Made by a program: the position numbers and the translations under genes. From positions 1 to 9,443 of the forward strand of contig CAAGHC010000100.1 in the NCBI GenBank assembly GCA_900769565.1: 9,443 nt of DNA, written 5' to 3'. The notes beneath the pieces were generated by a model. That model was not told the origin of the DNA, did not search any database, and was given only the letters and a program-made list of their open reading frames with translations. The stretch comes from Clostridia bacterium (GTDB taxonomy: Bacteria; Bacillota; Clostridia; Christensenellales; Borkfalkiaceae). Shown here piece after piece: positions 1-5,712 of the stretch; within the stretch, counting starts at the first letter, position 1; the number at the start of each line of letters is the position of its first letter.

Positions 1-321
1 GCCGGAATTTTCAAACTTAACTTCGTCGGCTTCGTCAAGTTGTTTTAAGTAATCTTCTCTATCTTTAGCAACAACTACAATAAAATCGTTAACGTACGTT
101 TTACTTTGTTTAAAAGTTTCCCTAATCTTATCGCCGATAACACCCGTTTTAACAGAGTCGGCAAAAAGTTTGCTCGGCGTACACAAAACCATCCTGTTGC
201 CTTGAATGTCAACGGGTTTTAACTGTTCAATATAGGTTACATACGCTATAGAACTTATATTTTTTTCTAACGACGGTAAAAATTCCTTTTCCCAGAGTAT
301 CTCGTAGTTTTCTTTTTCCAT
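1..321 (-). CDS. dnaA: Chromosomal replication initiator DnaA, N-terminal part (cut by window edge)
   Basis: Translating the minus strand from ATG at 321 gives 107 codons open to the window edge, beginning MEKENYEILWEKEFLPSLEK. The pattern fits DnaA domain I: a helix with a conserved Trp (residue 10), then a short strand-rich part and a run resembling the usual ANRFVLDWV segment (here PSKLFADSV, about residues 49-57). In the family, domain I binds helicase or regulators, and the AAA+ and DNA-binding domains follow; those would lie left of position 1 and cannot be seen. A ribosome binding site AAGGA (minus strand, 334-330) sits 8 nt before the ATG. The gene diverges from recF, which is unusual, because dnaA normally precedes dnaN on the same strand. 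Identification rests on domain I alone, which is poorly conserved, but the recF/dnaN/rpmH neighbourhood supports it. Confidence 0.85.
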   Translation of the reverse strand, partial: MEKENYEILWEKEFLPSLEKNISSIAYVTYIEQLKPVDIQGNRMVLCTPSKLFADSVKTGVIGDKIRETFKQSKTYVNDFIVVVAKDREDYLKQLDEADEVKFENSG

Positions 322-339
322 ATATCTAATCCTTATCAG

Positions 340-368
340 TTGCTTTTAAGTAAAAAACATTATATAAT
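340..368 (+). promoter_or_regulatory. Candidate recF promoter
   Basis: Plus strand: TTGCTT (340-345), a 17-nt spacer and a perfect TATAAT (363-368), giving a start near 375 and a leader of about 50 nt. The -10 is part of a perfect 10-bp palindrome ATTATATAAT (359-368). A second promoter-like pair, CTGACA (394-399) with TATAAA (417-422), also has a 17-nt spacer but sits too close to the ATG to give a normal leader. Confidence 0.45.
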
Positions 369-392
369 ATTTTTAAAAGAAAATAAAGTCAA
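359..392 (-). promoter_or_regulatory. Candidate dnaA promoter
   Basis: Minus strand: a TTGACT -35 box (392-387), a 17-nt spacer and TATTAT (369-364) as -10. An overlapping TATAAT (364-359) is a second possible -10, but at a poor 22-nt spacing. Transcription would start near 357 and leave about 35 nt before the dnaA ATG, including its AAGGA site. The -10 overlaps that of the recF promoter on the other strand. Confidence 0.55.
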
Positions 393-424
393 TCTGACAA
401 AATTTTTAAATTTTTATATAAATT

Positions 425-1531
425 ATGTATTTAAAGCACTTAACGTTAAAAAATTTCCGTAATTACACCGAAGAAACTTTTAACTTCGAAAAGGGAATAA
501 ATATTCTAGTCGGCGCTAACGCTCAAGGCAAAACTAACTGTGCAGAGGCTATTTTTTTTCTTTGCACGGGTTATTCTCCGCGTGCAAACAAGGATAAATT
601 AGTTATTAAAAACGGTGAAGAGCAAGCCGATATTTCGGGCGTTGCCTCGTCTTGCTACGGGGACGTTTCGGTGCGCATAAATTTTAACAAGTCTGATAAA
701 AAAAGCGTGTACGTAAACGGTTTACAAGTATTAAAAATCGGCGAACTTTTAGGGAATATCAACAGCGTATTTTTTAACCCGGGTGAACTTAAACTCGTTC
801 AGGAAAGCCCCGAAGACCGAAGAAGATTTTTGAACGTTTCGCTCTCGCAAATGAGCAAAAACTATTTTTATGCACTACAACGCTATAACAAAATACTCTC
901 TCAACGCAACAATCTCTTAAAAGACCCTGATATTTATCTAATAAAAGAAACTTTGCCCGTGTGGGATAAGCAACTTACCGCAGTAGCAGGTAAAATTATA
1001 AAGGCAAGGAACGACTTTTTGTATGAATTAGGTCCACTTGCTCAAGAAAAACACGCTTACCTATCGGACGGCAAGGAAACTTTAGAAATGAAAACCGAAA
1101 GCGGTTACTACGGCACGGAAGAAGAAATTGCTTTTGCTATGTACGAAGACTTAAAGTTAGGGCTTGACCGTGATTTGCGATTAGGGTACACTTCGATAGG
1201 GCCACATCGTGACGATATTAAATTTACCTTAAACGGTGACGACGTTAGGATATACGGCTCGCAAGGTCAACAGCGCACGGTAGCGCTCTCTCTTAAACTT
1301 GCTGAAACCCAAACTTTTTATAAACGTTTCGGCGAGTATCCTATTCTGATTTTAGACGACGTTTTAAGTGAACTTGATAAAACTAGGCAAAAAAAATTAG
1401 TAACGGCTGTCAAAGATATACAAACCGTGTTTACCACAACTTCGGTTACACCATCGCTTTTTAAAGGCGTATCCGTAAACAAAATAACGGTAGAAAACGG
1501 CAAAGTCAAATCTATTAAATTTTTGGGTTGA
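425..1531 (+). CDS. recF: DNA replication and repair protein RecF
   Basis: RecF is a cytoplasmic SMC/ABC-like ATPase that binds gapped DNA and, with RecO and RecR, loads RecA at stalled forks. All landmarks are present in 368 residues, a normal length: the N-terminal MYLKHLTLKNFRNY strand, Walker A GANAQGKT (30-37), the ABC signature GSQGQQRT (278-285), and Walker B ILILDDVLSELD (307-318). The N-terminus matches the family, so ATG 425 is right even though no Shine-Dalgarno sequence precedes it; the leader is almost only A and T. It is the first gene of a two-gene plus-strand unit with the phosphoesterase, whose ATG is 8 nt beyond the recF stop. In most Firmicutes recF follows dnaA-dnaN on the same strand; here it diverges from dnaA and is far from dnaN. 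No missing key residues seen. Confidence 0.97.
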   Translation: MYLKHLTLKNFRNYTEETFNFEKGINILVGANAQGKTNCAEAIFFLCTGYSPRANKDKLVIKNGEEQADISGVASSCYGDVSVRINFNKSDKKSVYVNGLQVLKIGELLGNINSVFFNPGELKLVQESPEDRRRFLNVSLSQMSKNYFYALQRYNKILSQRNNLLKDPDIYLIKETLPVWDKQLTAVAGKIIKARNDFLYELGPLAQEKHAYLSDGKETLEMKTESGYYGTEEEIAFAMYEDLKLGLDRDLRLGYTSIGPHRDDIKFTLNGDDVRIYGSQGQQRTVALSLKLAETQTFYKRFGEYPILILDDVLSELDKTRQKKLVTAVKDIQTVFTTTSVTPSLFKGVSVNKITVENGKVKSIKFLG

Positions 1532-1539
1532 TATTGTTT

Positions 1540-3285
1540 ATGAATAAATTTAAGCGTTATATTATATCTATTGTTTTAGCGATTATATCACTCGTTTGCT
1601 TTTCAATATATTTCGTAGGTTGTTCTACGCCTAACTTTTCTTCGTTAGTTGACTTTGTCGTTAACGTAGAAGAAGGTAGAGATATAAGAGTGTTGCAACT
1701 TACCGACCAACAAATTATCGGTGGGGAAGAGCAACGCTCGTACGCTCTTGATTCAGGTTGGTGGGCTAACCACGAATACGACTATCACGAAATTTACGTG
1801 CACCAAGTTGTAACCGAGTATAATCCGGACTTAATTATTGTTACAGGCGACAACGTCTACGGTCAGTTCGACGATTCGGGCGCACATTTTTTACGTTACG
1901 TTGCCTTTATGGAAAGTTTCGGTATTCCGTGGGCACCCGTTTTCGGTAATCACGAAAAAGAATCTTTCATGGGCGTTGACTGGCAATGCCAAATTTTAGA
2001 AAATGCTGAACATTGTCTATTTAGAAAGGGCGAACTAGCGACGGGTAGCGGAAACTACTCTGTCGGCATAGTTCAAGGCAATAAATTAAAACGAGTTTTC
2101 TATATGTTAGACTCGGGCGGTTGTGGGGTTGATGCTAGTTTGATATCTTCACAAAATCCTCAAACCAAAGGCGCACACGGTTTTGGTAACGACCAAATCG
2201 ACTGGTATACCGAATCTATAAATCGTATTAGGAAAAATAGTAAAAACACCAAATTTTCCATGGCTTTCCACGTTCCGTTCACGGCGTTTGGCAACGCATT
2301 TTCTCTTTACAGAGAAAACGGTTACACGGGCGCTATCGATATTGAAACGCACCCAAATAGAGCAAACGGGGACTTTGGTTATATCGCCCCGTCAAGTGTT
2401 GTCGGTTCTTGGGATAGTGAATATCAAGTTTGGAACGGCATTAAAGCTTTGGGAATAGATTCGGTTTTCGTTGGTCACTTACATTCACATAGCGCAAGTA
2501 TTCTTTATCAAGGCGTAAGGCTACAATTCGGTCAAAAGTCGTCGACTTACGATTCTACTAATTACCGTTTACCTGATGGAAGTATCGTAACTTCTAAAAA
2601 TCCGAGCACGGGCGAGCCTATTGTTGGCGGAACGGCTATTCCGCTATCTGAAAAAGACGGGTCTATCGTAAATCCTAAAATTATATATTACGACAAAACC
2701 AAACCGTCCACGCTTACACCAAATACGGCTAAACCTTTATATCCGGAATTTAGCAACCCTGAAAACGGGGATAATTCTTATGGATATTTTAGGGGTGTTA
2801 AGTACGAGCGTTTATCTCTTTTAGATATAGGCGAACAATCTTCCTTTACTCTTGGTAAGGCAGAAAAGAAAAATTATAGCATTAATAAAACTGCATTCTC
2901 ATTGACCTTTAATTTTACACCTACTTCTTTTACGGCACTTAATCTTTCGCTCTTATCAAATCAAACAGGCACGAAAGGGTATAAGATTTCTCTTTATAAA
3001 GACGGTATTGCTTTTAATAAAGACAAATACGGTTTTAACTTTGAACTAGGTCAAACGTACAAAATTGAACTTGGCTTTATACGCTTTGAACACGACGAGC
3101 AAAAGGGATTTTATAACGGTAATACCGGCTTTGTTTTCGTTAAAGTAAACGACGCACTTTCCGATACCACCGAGCCTAAATGGTGGCAGTTTATAGAACT
3201 TTATTCTTATGGCGAAAACAACGTACTTTCCTTTACAACCGATTATTCTGATACTACTAGCGTAACTATTTCTTCGCTAACTTAA
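1540..3285 (+). CDS. Exported calcineurin-like metallophosphoesterase with extra C-terminal domain
   Basis: Metal-dependent phosphoesterase fold. Numbering from ATG 1540 (581 residues), the metal-site motifs are in order: D56-x-Q58 (TDQQ, where the family usually has DxH), GDN 103-105, GNHE 136-139, H244 in FHVPF, and GHLHSH 312-317. The N-terminus is basic (MNKFKRY) followed by a hydrophobic stretch to about residue 26 and a Cys at 28 (FVGC). It is therefore exported, either as a lipoprotein with a weak lipobox or held by an uncleaved anchor. Residues about 430-581 lie outside the catalytic fold and look beta-rich, with alternating hydrophobic and polar residues and aromatic patches (KWWQF 547-551), perhaps a carbohydrate-binding-like sandwich; I do not recognise the family. 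Reading from the TTG at 1528 adds only four residues and overlaps the recF stop, so the ATG is preferred. Its ribosome site is weak and it is probably translationally coupled to recF. Substrate unknown. Confidence 0.85.
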   Translation: MNKFKRYIISIVLAIISLVCFSIYFVGCSTPNFSSLVDFVVNVEEGRDIRVLQLTDQQIIGGEEQRSYALDSGWWANHEYDYHEIYVHQVVTEYNPDLIIVTGDNVYGQFDDSGAHFLRYVAFMESFGIPWAPVFGNHEKESFMGVDWQCQILENAEHCLFRKGELATGSGNYSVGIVQGNKLKRVFYMLDSGGCGVDASLISSQNPQTKGAHGFGNDQIDWYTESINRIRKNSKNTKFSMAFHVPFTAFGNAFSLYRENGYTGAIDIETHPNRANGDFGYIAPSSVVGSWDSEYQVWNGIKALGIDSVFVGHLHSHSASILYQGVRLQFGQKSSTYDSTNYRLPDGSIVTSKNPSTGEPIVGGTAIPLSEKDGSIVNPKIIYYDKTKPSTLTPNTAKPLYPEFSNPENGDNSYGYFRGVKYERLSLLDIGEQSSFTLGKAEKKNYSINKTAFSLTFNFTPTSFTALNLSLLSNQTGTKGYKISLYKDGIAFNKDKYGFNFELGQTYKIELGFIRFEHDEQKGFYNGNTGFVFVKVNDALSDTTEPKWWQFIELYSYGENNVLSFTTDYSDTTSVTISSLT

Positions 3286-3303
3286 TTATAATCAATAATA
3301 AAG

Positions 3304-3326
3304 CCCACGAAAATTCGTGGGTTTTT
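3304..3326 (+). terminator. Rho-independent terminator after recF-phosphoesterase, probably bidirectional
   Basis: CCCACGAA and TTCGTGGG form a perfect inverted repeat separated by AA (3304-3321), followed by TTTTT on the plus strand. On the minus strand the hairpin is followed by CTTTATTATT, so it can also stop transcription of the converging AraC-family gene, whose stop codon is 35 nt away. Confidence 0.9.
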
Positions 3327-3337
3327 AGTTTTGTAAT

Positions 3338-3355
3338 TTGTACTTCGTTGTACTT
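3338..3355. repeat. 10-bp-period tandem repeat next to the AraC-family stop codon
   Basis: TTGTACTT occurs at 3338-3345 and again at 3348-3355, separated by CG. The second copy touches the stop codon (3358-3356) of the minus-strand regulator. It looks like a recent small tandem duplication at the 3' end of that gene. Confidence 0.8.
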
Positions 3356-4081
3356 TTATTTAGTTCTGTAAAAGGTTGACAGCGTGCCAAACCCGTTTTC
3401 AAAAATTACGTCGCTTAACTTTTTATCCTTATTAATTTCTAATAAAACTTTATTTTTTCTAACTTGATTTATATAAAAATTAAGCGAACAATTAAATACT
3501 TTATTAAATAGTCTAGAAAAATAATATTTACTGTATCCAAACTGCTTTGCAATGCTTTCTAGCGTTATTTTCTCTTTAGAATTTTGGTTTACGTATTCAA
3601 TAATCTCTCTCATCAACTCTATTTTCGGCTGTTCGTTATCGACAGGCTGATAAGCGTCGCAAATAAGCCCTAAAATCACGGTTACGTACCCGTTTAGAAG
3701 TAGGCTCGGTTGTTTATCAATAACTTCGCTAACGTCTTTTAACAAGGCTAAAATCTTGTCGTTAACCGTCTTATCTATAAGTTTGCCGTAACATAAAGAT
3801 ATTTTGTTATCATTAAAAGTTTTATAACAATAATAGGGGATAATAAAGGTTAAATTACTACTTTCGCCATCCGTTTTAACAGAGTGTGGAAAGTAACATG
3901 GTATAAAAGCAATCTGACCTTTCTCTATAAGATATTCGCTTGCGCCACAATTTATTTTTATCTTCCCACTCAAACAATAAATAAGTTCTATACTTTGGTG
4001 AAAATGCAAACTCGCAACGCAGTTGTCATACTTGGCAAGCGTTATTTTGTTTATTGTATCGGCAAGAGATTCGTAAAACAT
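3356..4081 (-). CDS. AraC-family transcriptional regulator, short C-terminus
   Basis: 241 residues from ATG 4081, which has AAGGA 8 nt upstream (minus strand 4094-4090). A longer reading from TTG 4111 has no such site and is less likely. The N-terminal half is a cupin-like ligand-binding domain with HFH at 26-28, E32 and a beta-rich run to about residue 85. The C-terminal part (about 153-241) is the AraC DNA-binding region: first helix-turn-helix around 173-195 (ESIAKQFGYSKYYFSRLF), second around 222-240 (LSDVIFENGFGTLSTFYR). AraC proteins normally continue 12-18 residues past this FxR position with a helix ending in a P..YR motif; here a stop comes two residues later. Ligand and targets are unknown; sugar or oligosaccharide signals are typical of this domain pair. 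It converges on the phosphoesterase gene and has its own near-perfect promoter. Confidence 0.88.
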   Translation of the reverse strand: MFYESLADTINKITLAKYDNCVASLHFHQSIELIYCLSGKIKINCGASEYLIEKGQIAFIPCYFPHSVKTDGESSNLTFIIPYYCYKTFNDNKISLCYGKLIDKTVNDKILALLKDVSEVIDKQPSLLLNGYVTVILGLICDAYQPVDNEQPKIELMREIIEYVNQNSKEKITLESIAKQFGYSKYYFSRLFNKVFNCSLNFYINQVRKNKVLLEINKDKKLSDVIFENGFGTLSTFYRTK

Positions 4082-4135
4082 TTTTCTTTTCCTTAAAGAC
4101 AATTTTTGCAATTTTTTTACTATTTAATATAAAAA

Positions 4136-4164
4136 ATTATATAATATAGCGCAATATTTGTCAA
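4136..4164 (-). promoter_or_regulatory. Consensus sigma-A promoter of the AraC-family gene
   Basis: Minus strand: TTGACA (4164-4159), exactly 17 nt, then TATAAT (4141-4136). Both boxes match consensus perfectly, which is striking for a regulator gene. The start would fall near 4129, leaving a leader of about 48 nt. The trxA terminator hairpin lies just upstream (4171-4195). Confidence 0.85.
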
Positions 4165-4170
4165 TGGAAA

Positions 4171-4195
4171 GAGCGAACTGTCTATAAGTTCGCTC
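4171..4195 (-). terminator. Terminator of the ftrB-like/trxA operon
   Basis: Perfect 9-bp inverted repeat GAGCGAACT (4171-4179) and AGTTCGCTC (4187-4195) around a 7-nt loop, 9 nt after the trxA stop. On the minus strand it is followed by TTTCC, a weak U-tract, so termination may be incomplete and let some transcript run into the AraC-family gene. Confidence 0.7.
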
Positions 4196-4204
4196 CTTGT
4201 AAAA

Positions 4205-4513
4205 TTATTTTATAAAGTTTTTTACAATTTCTTCTTTAGTTAATAAACCCACGGATTTATTAACAACTTGTCCGTTTTTAAAAAGAAGTAGGGTAGGAAT
4301 AACTTCGATATTGTACTTAACTGCAATTTCCATCTGTTCGTCAACGTTAACTTTGCCTACTTTAATTTTATCAGCGTATTCGGTTGAAACCGATTCAACT
4401 GCAGGTGCAATCATTCTGCACGGCCCACACCAAGTTGCCCAAAAGTCTACTAACACGGGAAGGTCGGATTTTATAACTTCACTTTCAAAATTTTCTTTAG
4501 TAATTTCTAGCAT
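4205..4513 (-). CDS. trxA: Thioredoxin
   Basis: Small cytoplasmic dithiol-disulfide oxidoreductase of 102 residues, the normal length for thioredoxin. The active site WCGPC is at 28-32 within VDFWATWCGPC, the cis-proline is P73 (VIPT), and the conserved buried Asp is D23. It would reduce protein disulfides in partners such as ribonucleotide reductase or peroxiredoxins (family knowledge). ATG 4513 is preceded by AAGGAG (minus strand 4526-4521), 7 nt before the start. It is the second gene of a two-gene operon: the upstream gene, a ferredoxin-thioredoxin-reductase-like catalytic protein, ends 23 nt before it, which suggests the neighbour reduces this thioredoxin. A hairpin terminator follows directly. 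Confidence 0.96.
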   Translation of the reverse strand: MLEITKENFESEVIKSDLPVLVDFWATWCGPCRMIAPAVESVSTEYADKIKVGKVNVDEQMEIAVKYNIEVIPTLLLFKNGQVVNKSVGLLTKEEIVKNFIK

Positions 4514-4536
4514 AATATTTCTCCTTAATCGTAATC

Positions 4537-4734
4537 TTATTTATGTTTATAATATAAAAGGCAATGGCAAAACCCTTCAAAATTCGGGTCTGCAATCTGC
4601 TCTTTAAATTCTTTGCACATACACTTATATTCTTCCGTTCGCTTAAGTCTGCAAGGGCAATATCCACCCGTGCGTTCTAATCCGTCTTTTATAGTTTTAA
4701 CTATTTCTTTATCAGGGTTTAAGGTAATTTTCAT
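4537..4734 (-). CDS. Ferredoxin-thioredoxin reductase catalytic-subunit-like protein
   Basis: 65 residues with three CxC pairs: CPC 26-28, CMC 38-40 and CHC 56-58. In the ferredoxin:thioredoxin reductase beta family such cysteines bind one [4Fe-4S] cluster and carry the redox-active disulfide that passes electrons from ferredoxin to thioredoxin. The spacing here (9 residues between the first two pairs, 15 between the last two) differs from plant/cyanobacterial FTR (about 16 and 8). The GGYCPCR start and the FCHC end still fit the compact versions found in anaerobic bacteria. There is no signal peptide, so it is cytosolic. ATG 4734 has AAGGAGA (minus 4747-4741) just upstream. It is encoded immediately before trxA, which supports the assignment. 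No variable (alpha) subunit gene is next to it. Confidence 0.85.
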   Translation of the reverse strand: MKITLNPDKEIVKTIKDGLERTGGYCPCRLKRTEEYKCMCKEFKEQIADPNFEGFCHCLLYYKHK

Positions 4735-4761
4735 AATCGCTCTCCTTAATTAAATTTTAAC

Positions 4762-4790
4762 ATAATAATTAAAAAAATACAATGTTTCAA
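4762..4790 (-). promoter_or_regulatory. Candidate promoter of the ftrB-like/trxA operon
   Basis: Minus strand: TTGAAA (4790-4785), a 17-nt spacer and TATTAT (4767-4762). It sits between the jag terminator and the ftrB-like gene, in the right place for an independent operon promoter. Start expected near 4755, about 20 nt before the start codon. Confidence 0.6.
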
Positions 4791-4830
4791 AATAAAAAAC
4801 ACGGCAAATTTTTATTCTACCGTGTTTATT
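4791..4830 (-). terminator. Terminator of the rpmH-rnpA-yidD-yidC-jag operon
   Basis: Inverted repeat AAACACGG (4797-4804) and CCGTGTTT (4820-4827) with a 15-nt loop, 20 nt after the jag stop. On the minus strand it is followed by TTTTATTTTG, a good U-tract. A/T pairing flanking the stem extends the structure. Confidence 0.85.
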
Positions 4831-4846
4831 TTTTAATTTAATTAGT

Positions 4847-5674
4847 TTATTTATCTTTTAGGCTATTTCCAAGATAAGTACCGAAACCGGAAGGTGATTT
4901 TCTCTTTTCTTCAACGAATCCGCTACCGCCACGCTTTGAGCCATGGTTACCGTTTCTACCACGACCACCGTTTCTTCTGTCGTTTCTTCCACCTTTTCTA
5001 TCAGAATTTCTTCTTCCACCACGTTCGTTATTTCTGCCTGCGTTATAAGGTTTAGAAAATTCGTCCTTATCAAACGGAACAATAACTACGTATCTGTTAG
5101 GTTCTTTTCCTTCGCTCTTGGTAGTTACCGTTTGAGATTCGGAAAGCGCAGTATGAATAATTCTTCTTTCATACGGGCTCATAGGTTCTAAAATAACTTC
5201 CCTTCTCATGTCGGTAGCCTTTTCTTCGAGTTTATGCGCAAGTTTAACTAAAGTTTCTTCGCGCTTTTCTCTGTAATTTTCGCAGTCTACAACTACCTTT
5301 TTGTAATCTTTTTTACCGATATTAGCGGCTGCGCCTGCTAACGTTTGGATAGCGTCTAAAACTTCGCCACGGTATCCGATTACTTGTGAAGAATCTTCTG
5401 CGATAAGTGATATTATAGTGCTTTCGCCGTCTTCTTTAAGTTTAGCCGACGCATTGATATCCATAATATCGATAATACCTTGAATGAAAGAAACTGCTCT
5501 TTCAGCATCAGATTGCTTTTTGCTTACTTCTACAACCGCTTTTCCTTTTAATTTTCCAAACAAACCTTTGGTGGGCTCTTCAATAACTTCGATAACAGCG
5601 TCTTTTTCTTCTATACCGAGTTCGGTAAGAGCGGTTGCTATCGCTTCATCCACCGTCTTTCCTGTAAATTGCAT
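4847..5674 (-). CDS. jag: Jag/KhpB-type RNA-binding protein with Arg/Gly-rich tail
   Basis: Cytoplasmic RNA-binding protein, known in Firmicutes to pair with KhpA and affect cell elongation and division. Domains in order: Jag-N (about 1-50, starting MQFTGKTVDEAIATAL, with the GLFGKLKGKA turn at 37-46); a KH domain (about 75-150) with its GxxG loop GYRG at 100-103; an R3H domain (about 150-205) with R170-x3-H174 in MSPYERRIIH. Then comes a tail of about 70 residues: 211-250 holds 12 Gly, 11 Arg and 8 Asn out of 40, much like RGG-box RNA-binding regions, and the protein ends in a basic Ser/Gly/Lys stretch. The total of 275 residues exceeds the usual 200-250 because of this tail. ATG 5674 has GGAGGA (minus 5688-5683) 8 nt upstream. 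It is the last gene of the operon, 38 nt after yidC. Confidence 0.93.
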   Translation of the reverse strand: MQFTGKTVDEAIATALTELGIEEKDAVIEVIEEPTKGLFGKLKGKAVVEVSKKQSDAERAVSFIQGIIDIMDINASAKLKEDGESTIISLIAEDSSQVIGYRGEVLDAIQTLAGAAANIGKKDYKKVVVDCENYREKREETLVKLAHKLEEKATDMRREVILEPMSPYERRIIHTALSESQTVTTKSEGKEPNRYVVIVPFDKDEFSKPYNAGRNNERGGRRNSDRKGGRNDRRNGGRGRNGNHGSKRGGSGFVEEKRKSPSGFGTYLGNSLKDK

Positions 5675-5712
5675 CTTTTTTATCCTCCAACTGCCCTTTT
5701 GGCAAAAAATCT

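Noticed and set aside
331..345. TTATCAGTT at 333 as a DnaA box in the dnaA/recF spacer
   Set aside because: It has too many mismatches to TTATNCACA, and no second box lies in the spacer.
1528..1539. TTG at 1528 as the phosphoesterase start
   Set aside because: It adds only MILF before a good ATG and overlaps the recF stop; the ATG at 1540 begins a typical basic-plus-hydrophobic signal sequence.
4082..4111. TTG at 4111 as the AraC-family start
   Set aside because: ATG 4081 has a clear AAGGA site at the right distance and the family N-terminus needs no extension.
4858..5191. Open frames on both strands over the jag tail
   Set aside because: They exist because the repetitive Arg/Gly codons keep other frames open; jag has domains and a ribosome site, these do not.
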